A stretch of 64,000 bases of DNA from Myripristis murdjan (Eukaryota; Chordata; Actinopteri; Holocentriformes; Holocentridae): contig NC_043982.1 of assembly GCF_902150065.1 (NCBI RefSeq), forward strand, positions 13,748,368 through 13,812,367, in the 5' to 3' direction. The notes under the pieces are model-generated. The model was not told the origin of the DNA. It saw only the letters and a program-made list of their open reading frames with translations, and did not search any database. Both the position numbers and the translations under genes were made by a program. Positions 44,200-56,388 of the stretch are shown here, piece after piece (the first letter of the stretch is position 1; each line of letters starts with the position of its first letter).

Positions 44200-47100
44200 A
44201 TGCAGGTTGTGTGTTCACTGCTGTGCCTTGGCCTGGCCGGGGCACTTGCCGTGCTGCAGAAGGACCAGGTGGCCCAGCATGCCATCAAGCTTCAGCGAGG
44301 CCGAAGGGCCACACACGGCCACAGCTGGGTGGTCAGCAACTGCAAGCCGCTGCTGGGCCTTCTGCGGCAGAAGAATGTGGTGGTCAGGAAGTTGGCAGCA
44401 GTTGCACACGCTGTTGGACGAGACCGGACCCTTTCAGAACCTGAGAGGCTCTTCCAGGTAAGGAGCCAACCTCCAAATAAAGTACAGATGGAAACAAGAC
44501 CCTCTGTTTAAGTGCAGTGATGTGTTTGCACACAGTTTTGTGAACACAGTAAGTCAAGAATAATGCATGATACAAACTTATAGATTAGATGAGCTGATTA
44601 GGCTCTGGAGCACCTTGAGGCATACATTTGCATATGTATGAGGAACGACTGTTTTTGTTGAAACTCCTATGCTTTAAGGTAAATATTCCTTTGTAACACA
44701 ATCCATGATTTATGTAATGGCAAGTGTGTAGATATGAACATATTTGCTAATTGATGCATTAAATTGCTCCATTAATGACCTTATTATTGTTTTGACTTAT
44801 TCCTAATATGTCATGGTGATTATGGCATGACATTCAGTTACTTAAGTGCCTCTGTTAAATCCATTGCATCGTTAACATTGAATTTTCCCCATTTGCCAAT
44901 CCCCATCCCTGCACAAGAAATGCATATAGCTTGTCTCCTCAAATGTTTCAAAGTATCACATATTTTACTATCTCTACACTAATTAGCGTCTTCGTCTTCA
45001 GGTGCACACTCTGGAGGTTTTCCAAAAGGAGCTGAATGAGAGCGAGCACTTGGTGTTCCAGGCAGTGTACAGCCTGCAGAGGGCGCTGCAGGGAGACTAC
45101 AGAGATGTGGTCAACATGAAGGAGAGCAGCAGACAGAGACTAGAGGCCCTCAGGGAGGCAGCCATCAAGGTGACGGAGGGGGTTACAGCGGTATTTAATG
45201 GATATAGACAAGAGGAGCTGATGAGAGACAGAAAATGTCAGAGGGTAGACGTAGGGCACATTGCTCCAAGGTACTCAAACAGTGTTGATAACCATAGCAA
45301 GTGGTACTGATTTGAAGCATAACCTAGGTTTAGTCATATGTCTATATTTATGTGTAGATAATCGTCAGTCACATCTCAGAAAAGGCAAGGACTGTGAAGG
45401 AGCTAGAGATGGGTATGGATACTACTACTCTTACTGATACCAGTGTTTCCTCTAGAAATATTATACTCGAGGCTGATACCCAAGAAAAAGCTGCTGACTT
45501 CGTTTGTAGGAATAACATAACCACTAATACAATACTGAAAGGAAATTATATCACAATACTAACTTTTTTATATTAATGAATATGCACATATTGATATCAC
45601 TCAGCAAAGTCAAAAGTGCAAAGTGCAAAAATTGGTTTCCTGCCTAATTTTGTCATTGTTTTTAACTAACTCTTTGCTTGTTATCATTAGTTCAGACAGC
45701 AAATTTGTGTGCCACAGTATCCCTTTATCACCATATAATCACAATGTGATACTGCTGAAACACGATAAATAATAATATTGAACAGTCATCCAGCCCTGTA
45801 ACTCAAGACTGGTCAGAGTAGTCAGATGTGTATGTGGATAGTATTAAGCACATGACCCTGACATAATGTAAACACTGACTTCATCCTGTATGCCCTGTGA
45901 GTGTATCCTAGTAAGGATTTTCCTTGTGTGTGAACCGTTTGCTGTTGTGTGTGTCTTCCTGAGCATATGTCAACACGTGTGTGTCGTCCCTCAGGAGGAG
46001 CAGGAGTATGTGGAGCTGGTGGCAGCTGAGAAGCACCAGCAGGAAGCTGTAAAGAGCGCTCTAGCCCAGAACAAGACCCTGTCCATGCTGGATGAGATCC
46101 TGGAGGACGTGCGGAGGGCTGCCGACCGGCTAGAGGAGGAGATAGAGGAGCACGCTTTTGACAACAACAAACAGGTCCGCAAAAGAACACTATTGGGTTT
46201 GCAAAATGTTTGTTCTTTTGTTTAGATACTTGGAGACTGAATCCTACTAGAATAGTCACAATACCAGCACCATACACTCATTTTGAAGCGGGCCCAGCAA
46301 GTGAAAAGATAATGTCTGTATTACATGCATGTAGGCTTACAAATCTTTATTGGTCTAATCAAAACACTAAGATATTTCAGCCTACAGCGCAGTGTCTTCC
46401 CCAGAGTCTTCATGGTGCCAAAACATCAGCCTTGATCACTTGATTGCACCAATAAAATTTTATGAACCTGCATCCCTGCTGCTGACATCAACTTTTCACT
46501 GATAAGTAGTCCCAGTTCTGAGACACACTGGATCGACAGGCTCTCCAGCAGAGGCATAGATGCCTTCACTTTGAGGTCCCGGCACGTCTTCGCACAAGCT
46601 CAATCTTTACGTCACACATTTCAAAACACTAACGTAAGTGTGGCAGACAGGTGGCATTGTAAGTATGTAAGTAAGAGTCCACCCTTTAAAGAGATATAGA
46701 AGTTTAATAAAGCATGTTCTTAAGCTCAATTTAAGTCTATGTTCTGACACTCAGGTTCACCAGGAGTTCTGCTTTTTGCCTCGCCATTCATGTGCATTGC
46801 ATCCACTAAACGACTCTCAAAAACTAAATTGCTTAACTAAAATATGAACAAGTTAAAAACATGACTCAAAGAGTGCCAAGACAAGAACCGGTGGTCTAAT
46901 TATTTTTATATTATTATTTTATTTTTTCATGCTGACTGCAGAATTTCATAATTCCAGAAAGTAGATCCAGGCTCACTGGATCTATACCATGTGTAATTTC
47001 TCATTCAAACAGTTCTGTTATGAAATTCAGCAATGCACCATTTTAGCAGTCAGCATAAAAAAAAAAAAAAAAAAAAAAAAATCTTCCTTGCTTGATTCAC

Positions 47101-50100
47101 CTGGAGTGTTCTTATCCAAAATGAACGAAGTGCACCTGGCCCAGCAAACAACATGACTTGGAGTGGCGACCAAAAGATAAAAAAAAAAAAAACAAAAAAC
47201 TTAAAGATGCACAATGACATAAGTGGGACAATTCATTGACAATGCTCGCTTGCCCTCTTGCTTGCTAAGAACTACTTTTTTTTGGGTATCACTACACAAT
47301 AGCGCTCTCCTCAGCACTGTTTTTTTTTTTGTTCACACACCTGTGAGACACCTGAAGCCGTTGCATAGTGATATAGAAACAATGTAGTTAGACCAGTTCG
47401 CAAGCAAAAGAGCCAAAAAAGATAATTGATAATGAATACCAAACAAATGTGAGTTGTTGCTCATCCTTCAAAACATTTTTGGACTTTCGACAGCTTCCTG
47501 CTCCAAATCATGTTGTTTGCTGGGCCAGGTGCGTGCCATTCATTTTGTAGAAGCACAGTTCCAGTCAAGTGCTTGTTTTTTTTTTTGTTTTGTTTTTTGA
47601 CATAAACTTGCTGATGAGTCAAACCTGCAGGATCTGTTACACTTGTATTGAGCAGCAAATACCACTGCATGAGTAAACTATTGCTTTAAACAAGACACTG
47701 AATCTGTCTTCGCTCCATATGTGCTGTTCTACAGTTGACTGCACTGTTTGGCAAGGAATCAATAAAGTGTCACATTTTGACTCATGGCATGCGCTGTTCT
47801 GCTGTGTAGATGAAAGGAGTGAATGTAGAGGCAGTGCTGAGAGTGGAGGAGGATGAGGAGGACGGTGGGAAGAGGAAGAACATGTCCAGGCGGAAGGAAG
47901 TCGAGGACAATCTGGGCCTGAGCATGCTCATTGACTCCCAAAACAACCAGTATGTTCTGACCAAACCACGAGACTCCACGATGCCAAGAGCAGACCATCA
48001 CTTCATCAAGGTCAGGAATTCTTACCCCTCAAGTTGGAATCTGTTTTTATACCAACAAGCCCTGTCCCGAGACTGTAGCGTCACCTCACATCTTCATGAG
48101 ATCAGAATCCGAAGCCCCAAAACCCTCGCCCCTCAGTATTTGGAGCTGTAGTGTTTTAGTAACTAAATAACATTTGTTGTACCTTTGTGCTCTGTTTGCT
48201 TTGTGCATGTCCAGGACTTGGTCTCTGTGGTGATGTTGTCCCTCCCCTGTGGTTGGCTTTGCACTCTGATGGGTCTCCCCCCCATGTTTGGATATATTAT
48301 ATGTGGGGTCCTGCTTGGTCCCTCTGGCCTGAACAGCATCAAGGTTTGTGTGTGTGTGTGTGTGTGTGTGTGTTCCTGCACTGCACCATTACCATAACAT
48401 TGATTAAGCATGCTATTTATCTTCTCAAACAGTTGCAAATTCCTGAAAATTAAACCTTTGTGCAGCAGCTTGTCAGTGTGAATGCCTCCTAATTGGGTCT
48501 TGATTTGTGTGTTGCAGTCCATGGTCCAGGTGGAGACTCTCGGGGAGTTGGGCGTGTTTTTTACTCTCTTTGTGGTGGGACTGGAGTTTTCGCCCGAGCG
48601 CCTTCGCAAGGTACACAGCAGGGATGAGGACTTGAATTTGTGACTCACACTGAAGTAATGCTTAATCCACATGCAGATTGTACTTTGTACCTGTCCTGGA
48701 GTCTACAGTAGCGAACTGTGAGCACCTGCAAAAGAATGGCATTGTTGCATTGTGAAAAGTGTGTGAGGGTTTATAAATTTATTTGTTGAGTGATTGAGTG
48801 ATTTAGTGTAAATGGAGTAGCTTAACAGCACTCAGGCACCCATAGCATCAGTTGCAGTGTCTTTTGTGATAGCATTTGTTTTCAAAGACTAAAAACATTG
48901 TGGGTTTTCCCCCTATTTTAGGGCAATATACCGTACAGTATATCTACATATCTAAATTAATATAATAATATATCTATATTAAGTGCTTATCAACATTTGT
49001 GGTTGCCTTAATTTACGTTAGATTATCATTTTATTTAGGCAATATCTGATACACAGTTGGCTCAGTAATACATAACATTATCAGCTGGCATGTAAATTTC
49101 CAAGAAATAACCATGTTGTAGTATTAGCAGGCCATCTCAGACCTGTGAGTCAAGACGAGCCAGAGTTACAGTCAAACGTGTCCATCAGACATTTGAGACT
49201 TGACTTGATCCGGCATGAAAGAACTTGTGACCTTGGCACTGTACTGCCCCTACATTTGGCAGACGCTTTTATCCAAGGCGATATACATATGAGATTTTTA
49301 TAGACCACAAGTAAAGATCTTTTCAGGTTTATACAGATCTATTCATTATCTCTCCTGTGATTTCTGTGATGAGAAAGAGCAAAGTTCTGGTTAACTCTCA
49401 GAGTGAAGGAGATCTCAGGAGATTGTGTGTCTTATGCAAAGGATGTTTTTTTGATGCTCTTCTGAGGAGAAGAGAGAATGAGCGCTACAAGTGAGAACAC
49501 TTTGTTATACCACGCCAATTCTGAGGGTTGCTCACTGACATGCTTTATTTAAAGGAGGTATCTTTACCTAAGTATGCTAGAGGTCAGCAGATCTGTGTTC
49601 GTTAAAGACGTCCATCTGTCTGGTCTTGTCTCACTGTATCTGGCATGTCTCAAACATACGGCCTTGGTGGCATGGTGACAGTACATCTTATCAATACAGC
49701 TCAACGGGGGCCTAATGTGACCTACAGCTACAGAGAAAATTCCTTCACAATGTCTTTCTCCATTCATTTTTCTTTTTCCTGAAAATTGGCCAATATCTGC
49801 ATCTTTCTGACTCATGTTTACCTGAGAAAGCACCTGTTATGGATTGTGTTTTATGTCTGAATGGTTCGACATCTGTTTGATTGTAACTGTCTTTGTTTAC
49901 ACAGAGCTTTATACATCAGTTACATTGTCTTATCACCAAAATATTGGCAGATTTCCATAAAGTGTGTTTTATGAGCATGTGTACATGCTGTGTGTGCGTG
50001 TGTGAATCGTGTGTGCCGTAGGTATGGAAGACATCAGTGCAGGGGTCATGCTACCTGAGCCTGCTGATGGTGGGGGCCGGTTTGTTATGGGGACAGGTCT

Positions 50101-50565
50101 TGCGTATTCGTCCCACCCAGACTGTCTTCATTTCCAGTTGTCTGTCCCTGTCCAGCACTCCCCTGGTGTCCCGCTTCCTTGCAGGAGGGGCCAGAGGGGA
50201 GAAGGAAGGTTGGTGTGCCTCCATCTGTTTGGGCTCTTGATGCATGTGCTGCTGCACCACAGAAATTCATTTCCAGGAGATTGTTAGTCAGTTCTTCTCA
50301 AGTGAGACTAAAGGTGCTAAACGTCGTCACCATATACAGCATACATCCTACTGGAAACAGTTACTAGTAATCACAGTTGTGTGTGTGTATGTCAGTGTGT
50401 CTGTGTATGTTTCTGTGTTTGACAGGTGACCTGGACTACAGCAGTGTTCTCCTGGGGATGCTCGTGATGCAAGATGTTCAGCTTGGCCTCTTCATCGCTG
50501 TCATGCCAACTCTCATCCAGGCACAGAGTGGAGACTTGGATAGGTCAGTCAACCCTCTTCTGCTT

Positions 50566-50603
<38 letters not shown>

Positions 50604-52827
50604 ACATTCTCACAGCGTTGTAAGCCTTGTGTTTCCTCGGTATCCCACAGCGTTGTGTTCGGGGGTCTCCGTGTGCTCTCCCTCCTGGGCCAGGTCCTGG
50701 TCTCTCTGGCTGCTGTGCTGCTGCTGTGCGCGTTGCTTAAATCATTCCTGATTGGTCCTTACTACAAGAAACTGCACGCCGAGAGCAAGGGAAACAAGGA
50801 GATCCTGGTGCTTGGGATGACGGCTTTTGTCTTTTTTATGTTGATGGTATGCTCTTTCCTATTTCTCTTAATCTTTTATTATTACAAAAACTCTTTCCCT
50901 TGTGTTTATTTCACTCAGTGCTTTTTCTTAGATTTCTTTTACTTTCCTACAGATGTCAGATGCTACACCCTCCATAGCAGCATTATTTAACCTTTAAATA
51001 GAGTGGTTTGTGTTTATTTTTCTAGTCATGACTCTTTCCTAGGTGACAGAGTTCCTGGATGTTTCCATGGAGCTGGGCTGTTTCCTGGCTGGAGCACTGC
51101 TCTCCTCTCAGGGCCACATGGTTACTGCAGAAGTCATGGGGTGCATCGAGCCAATCAGAGACTTCCTCGCCATCATATTCTTCGCCTCTATTGGTCAGAT
51201 CCAAAATAACGATTTTAGCACAGGCACCAGCTTTATTGTCACTTTTTACCATCAGTTCCATTTACAGTGAATCTTACTAAACACCTCGTGTGTGTGTTTG
51301 CGTGTTGCTGCAGGTCTCCATGTGTTTCCCACATTTGTGTTATATGAACTCACCATCCTGCTGGTGCTGACACTCTCACTCGTGATTATGAAGGTACAGA
51401 GGATTTTTCTCTCTTGACTCTTTTGCTCACCCTCCTTTTCTAGTACCTTCCATTCACTCACTCAGACACTCCCTTCGCCTCATTTCCTCCCAGTTCCTGA
51501 TGGCTGTGGTGGTGCTGTCAGCTATCTTGCCGCCAGGCTCTCGACACATACGCTGGATTGTGTCGGCTGGCCTGGCACAGGTCAGCGAATTCTCCTTTGT
51601 GTTGGGCAGCCGCGCCCGTCGTGCTGGCATCATTTCCAGAGAGGTTAGTAGCACCAGATTAGTGGTCGTCCAATATGGGTTTTTCAATAGCCGATGCTGA
51701 TGCTGATATTTAGAGAGCTGATGTATAATGCTGATATCATGTTGTTGTTTTTTTTTTGTTTGTTTGTTTGTATTTTGCATCTGATAAAATACAACAATTT
51801 GATAATAAGAAATGAGACTCAAAAATCAGCATTTATTTTATCTTTAATGTTATTGTCTGGTTTGTCTCTGTTAGTAGATCTACACTTGCCTGCATTGCCT
51901 TTATTTTAAGTAATAAATGTAACAACCACAGGTAATCAAAAAACTCAGCTTTGTAAAAAAAAAAAATAGTATGAATAAAAAACAATTTTACTACACTTAA
52001 CATTTTTCAGCAGATAAGGGGTAGCGCTGACATTGCTCCAGAGCAGCCACACTGACAGGCTGCCTGCTGGCATTATTTGTTTATCAGCCTCATGAGCGCA
52101 GATGTTGGCTGATAGTGATTATTTTAAAATGCCAGATGTCTATCTCTACACCAGTTAACCTGTCTGGTTATATAAAAAGCTACATAATAACTACATATAT
52201 AATTTAATCAGCTGAACATTGCAAAATTATGCTTTCTAATTCTGTATCAGTTCTGTAGCCCCTTGCATCAATATGTAGCCTTCATGGATGTTTCTTTTGT
52301 ATGATGTTATGACTTGTACGTTTTAGTGCATGTGCCGTATATTGTATGATGGCTCACTGTGTAGAGCGCCTACCACGTAATACTGAGGCTGAACCGCAGC
52401 AGCCTGGGTTCAAATCTGGCCCAGACGCTTTGCTGCATGTCATCCCCTCTCTCTGCCCCGTCCTTCCTGTCTCCCTCCACTGTGGCTGTCTAATAAAGCA
52501 GAAATGCCCAAAAAATAATCTTTAAATAAAAATCACACACACAAATGCACAAATGAACCCATGCTGAATCTTCTGGCTGGATCGGGAACATTTTCTTTTC
52601 CTCTCAGATGCTTTTGAGATGCTTTTTCAGATGCTCAGATGATTTTTTTTTTCTCTCTATCAATTTTTCATCCTCCCCACACACCCCCCTACCATTCCCC
52701 CGTCCACCTCTAGGTGTACCTGCTGGTTCTCAGCGTCACCACCCTGAGTCTCCTCCTGGCTCCAGTGCTGTGGAGGGTGACCACACACAGATGGGTTCCC
52801 CGGGGTGAACGCAAAACAGTCACCTGA
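44200..52827 (+). CDS. tmco3: Transmembrane and coiled-coil domain protein 3 (CPA2-type antiporter)
   Basis: Predicted monovalent cation/proton antiporter of the CPA2 (KefB-like) family. Coding exons: 44200-44457, 45002-45169, 45995-46174, 47810-48010, 48215-48343, 48518-48610, 50022-50208, 50426-50543, 50651-50846, 51043-51193, 51314-51393, 51494-51643, 52714-52827; 2,025 nt, 674 aa (human 677 by recall), phases consistent. The start ATG (44200-44202) is 23 nt inside its exon and opens a signal peptide ([20 protein letters not shown]), so an upstream untranslated exon is expected. Residues of about 85-215 are coiled coil ([37 protein letters not shown]). The antiporter domain follows with about 12 hydrophobic segments ([87 protein letters not shown]). 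Intron 4 (46175-47809) holds poly(A) runs, and intron 6 a degraded repeat. Confidence 0.95.
48348..48373. repeat. (TG)n microsatellite abutting tmco3 exon donor
   Basis: The donor after 48343 (AAG|GTTTGTGTG) runs straight into about 13 TG units. Confidence 0.9.
49250..49300 (+). repeat. teleost interspersed-repeat core
   Basis: TACATTTGGCAGACGCTTTT followed by ATCCAAGGCGATATACATAT matches closely the core (CATTTGGCAGACGCTTTTAT, then CCAAAGCGACTTACA) of a repeat ubiquitous in teleosts. Its ends are not clear. It lies in the intron between tmco3 coding exons 6 and 7. Confidence 0.6.
50566..50599. repeat. (CA)n microsatellite in a 107-bp intron
   Basis: About 16 CA units make up a third of the small tmco3 intron 50544-50650. 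Confidence 0.9.
51655..52150 (+). repeat. possible degraded interspersed repeat
   Basis: In the last tmco3 intron. GCCGATGCTGATGCTGATAT near 51690 and GTTGGCTGATAGTG near 52105 recall the GCCGATACCGATAT-rich ends of a fish repeat family. The middle is A/T-rich with poly(T) and poly(A). Weak call; it may be more than one element. Confidence 0.3.
52349..52535 (+). mobile_element. tRNA-derived SINE
   Basis: Pol III A box TGGCTCACTGTGTAGAGCG (about 52349-52368) and B box GGGTTCAAATC (about 52406-52416) are at tRNA-like spacing. They are followed by the fixed body TTTGCTGCATGTCATCCCC and a C/T-rich stretch, then AATAAAGCAGAAATGCCC and an A-rich tail. This layout matches a SINE very common in percomorph fishes. 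It sits in the last tmco3 intron in sense orientation. A functional tRNA is excluded by the missing acceptor-stem pairing. Confidence 0.75.
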
Positions 52828-55499
52828 CTAGACGGACGCCGGGGCCAACAGGCTCCCACGTTCTCCTGCAAAACGCAGAGTGGCATCACGAGGAGCAGAC
52901 ATGCGGTTCAGTCGGGAATTTAAAAACTTCCTCATGCCAACGCACAATGTCATGTATGGCATGCATGTGAGACTGTTTTTTTTTTTTTCACATTATAGAC
53001 GAAATGTTCCTCTTGGGTTTAAAGACTGTGCCAGGTCAATTAGCACCAAACCCCCTGGCTTTTTGATGAAAAGTTGTGCTAATTAATGAAATGAACTGTG
53101 GAGGAAAAGAGAAAAATACTGAAATACTGTATATTAAAACCTCTTCAAACTAATCTCACCTAATATTCACACTTGGACGTGAAGCTACAGAAGTCTGTCC
53201 CATAAAAGGCTCTGAAGATCAGTCATCTTTTCTCCTGCATAACCTGGAGGAACATGCCTATATTAAAGGAAGCATCTGTTTTGCCCACCAGTGTTATATG
53301 GTCCCACTTGATAAATTGTAACAAAGCTAGCAACATCACCGATCCACTTTCCTCTTATACTCTTTCAAATCAGCAATCTTGAAGGCTTCGAAGCATCTTC
53401 AGCTTTAATGAATCTTAAATTGTGTACTTTGGAAGTCCACATTTGGCCCTCTCAAGTGAGATAAATTGGAAAGTGGGAAACAAAACACTCGCTGTCCTCG
53501 CAGCTCTGATATTTTTATGGGCTTTCCCTTCAATATGCATGCTTTTAAAAAAACAAACAAACAAACAAATCAGATGTTTTCTTTGTCCACAATCGCTGAG
53601 ACCGACATGGTATAAAATCATTTTCGTTTGGTTTGTCATTGACTCTCTGCATTCTGTCTTTCTATCTTTGAACCTTATAATTTATTTCAGCACCTTGTAG
53701 CCAGCACATGGACCAAATATGAAGCTTGGACTCATTTTGTGCTGTTTTTTTTTTTTTTTACATTTAGAGCTGAAATATTTGATTTTTGTATTTTTTTTTT
53801 TATCAAGAGTGCACTTTCCTGTGTTTTAAAATGGCCTTCATCTTCATTTGATCTTTGTCTCAAGTGGTAGTGTTTCTGACAGATATGTGGTTGCACATGA
53901 CTGATTGTGTTTGTGCTGTATTTGATAGAAGTAACATGTAGGATTTCCTCATCAAGACACCGCCAGGAATTTAGTTGGGTTGACACATTCTAATGATTTG
54001 TAGAAACCTACAACCGTTGCTTTTGCAAAGAGTAAGAACTGTTTCATTCTTTGATTTTCTTCAATGGGATCCATTAGGATTAATATCTTGCAGAATTTAA
54101 CGTAAACTCCGCACAGTGCACAAGCAGCAGAGAGCGGAAATAATGAAATGAAATGTGAAGTGAACATACTTCTGATGTCACAGTTTATTCAGCAATGTTA
54201 TATTTAGAGGTTATCCTTTTTAAGTTATATGAGAATGTCACACTTATGTGCCTGCTCAACAAAATACAGACCTGTCCTACCAAATGTGGGACTGCACTCC
54301 TTTGGCATCCTCTAAATGTCTTACCTTTCATAATGTGCCGTACAGGCAACACAGCTCCATGTCATAATTCACGTCATGTTGTATTCTTGTTTTTAAACAT
54401 TCCTCCTGACGAGTGCTGACAGAGAGGGGCATTTTAATTTATTTCCTCAAAAAGACTGAATTTTCATATTTGTACTGTGGGTGGTTGTGAGTGAGACTTC
54501 CAGGCAAAAAGGGATACTGTTTTCATCAAAATGTTACTGTACATCATGTATTTTTAAATTGCTGAATTATTCTTTCCTTTATTTATTAAAGGTGGTATGA
54601 CTAAGAAATGTCTACTCTTTGTATTTTTAGATGCAGTGCCTTCTGAAAACGTAGTTGCATGATAGAGATCCAAAGACTGCCTCTGCCTGTCTGTCCTGCC
54701 TCACCTGGAGGGCTTTGTGAAGCAAAAAAAAAAAAAAAAAAAATCTGCATTTAAAGTATATTTTACAATCTCCATCTCTGGGAGCCACAGGTTTGGAAAG
54801 AGAAATTTACATCAGAGTAATGTCCTTTTTTCTGGCCTCTTAAGTCGACATAACCCTGTCTAATAACCGGCTAATAACCACCAGCCAATTAGGCAGCTCA
54901 TGTTTGTGTTTTTATTTGTGTGCGTGTGTGCATGTACTGCGAAAGCCGATAACCCACAAAGCCTGAAATATGAGAAACCTCATCACCATATCATCCTGCT
55001 AGCACAGGAGAAACATAACTAATTACAGCTAGTCTAGCAAATGTACATGTTCAGGGTTACACTGCTTTCATGTGGTTCTTCTCTGCAGTGGAATCTGGGA
55101 TTTAGAGTAAAACAGTCACTTAGCTTTGTTGACATTTTACTGCAAGAAGTGAATGCATAATTAGTGTTGCTATTTAGAAGGGTTCATTTAGATGCGTATG
55201 CCAAATCTCCTTCACAGGATGTTTGATATTGTAAAATTTTCTCTCAATCAGCCACCAGAATGCAGGTCACTGAGTTTAGTTTTGAGTGAGTTCCCTCCCC
55301 AGCTAATCCTCAGATCTGCGTGTATTGTACTTGAATGTGGAGTGACGTATAGTGACTCAGTGGTTTATAGATGGATCTTGCAGGATTACTGCGCAAGTTT
55401 GACGAATGAGTGCTGAGTGTTACCACAGCTGAGAAAGACCTGAGACTCTTTGCCTGTTTCTCCCTTTCTCCTGCTTCCTATTGCTCTGTCACTCTTTTG
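52828..55499. other. tmco3 3' UTR and tmco3-atp4b intergenic region
   Basis: The tmco3 3' UTR starts at 52828. Candidate poly(A) signals are ATTAAA-type (near 53132, 53265 and 54587); no good AATAAA was seen before 55630. Human has TFDP1 between these two genes. No DP1 DNA-binding or dimerisation exon was recognised on either strand. A poly(A) run is at 54724-54742. Confidence 0.6.
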
Positions 55500-56040
55500 C
55501 CAACTCTTGCACGTTGTGTGTCTTTGTGTGTAAATACACTGCAGCAATATCATGTTGGAAAAATACTCTATTAAAAGTAAAAGTCCTGTAATCAAAATGT
55601 TACTCAAGTCTCGGGTACAGTAACAGGCAATAAAAAGTCCTATCAAACGTGAAAATATTTGATCTGAAGAATTGTCCCTTTCAGAGAGTTAAATTCCATT
55701 AAAGGCCTTAAACTGGAAAAGGTATTTTAATTATGTGGGTGGTTCAAGGTCTAACTATTCTACTAATAACTACTATGGGTAGTTGAAGCTCTTAACCAAT
55801 TTTATGATTTTATTGTACGTTTTGCATGTAAAACCTTATTCTGCAAAGTACTTTGTAACTGCAGTCATGAGATAAAAGTGGTGAAGTGAAAAGTAGAATA
55901 TTTCTTTCTGAAATGTAGGGGAGTAAAAGTATGAAGTTGCACCAACTGGAAACACCAGTTGGTGCAGAGTCTCAAAATGCCAGAGTCTCCAAATTGCACA
56001 AAATCACACAGTACTTAAGGTAAATGTACTTTCCATCTCC
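55500..56040 (+). repeat. teleost interspersed repeat, composite
   Basis: AAATACTCTATTAAAAGTAA near 55560, GTTACTCAAGTCTCGGGTAC near 55600, GAAAAGTAGAATATTTCTTT near 55888, GAAATGTAGGGGAGTAAAAG near 55910 and CAGTACTTAAGGTAAATGTA near 56009 appear in the order of a widespread fish repeat, which by recall has AGTGGAGTAAAAAGTA, AATATTTGCCTCTGAAATGT and GTACTTGAGTAAATGTA blocks. A small hairpin-bearing segment (55938-55996) interrupts it. Class is not assigned. Confidence 0.5.
55938..55966. repeat. 12-bp perfect hairpin
   Basis: TGCACCAACTGG (55938-55949) and CCAGTTGGTGCA (55955-55966) are exact complements with a 5-nt loop. A 16-bp imperfect tandem duplication (AGAGTCTCAAAATGCC / AGAGTCTCCAAATTGC) follows immediately. 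Confidence 0.85.
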
Positions 56041-56388
56041 ATCTGTACAACAGGTTACATTATAATCAATAGACTTTAATGTTAATGTTATGTTTTATGT
56101 TAAAAACTGATAGAGATTGTAACATGAATCAATAAGCAAAGCAGGACAAATCATGTTTATAAAGGCAGCGCATTTGGCAGCAACATGCATCTTCACTGTA
56201 AATATTCCTTCAATCCAAATTTACAAGTGTGAGCCTTCAGTGTGAGAGTTGAATACAATTGGTTAGAAGGTACAATTCCAGACACTATTAACCTGTGGAT
56301 ACCTGACATATGTTTGATAGTGATGGGTAAGTAGTTACATGATGGAACCCCATTCTGCCCAAATCCCTCTCTGGTGCTGGCACTTTTC

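Noticed and set aside
52349-52422. Possible tRNA gene from A and B boxes
   Set aside because: No acceptor-stem pairing or anticodon arm of normal form; it is joined to a SINE body and tail.
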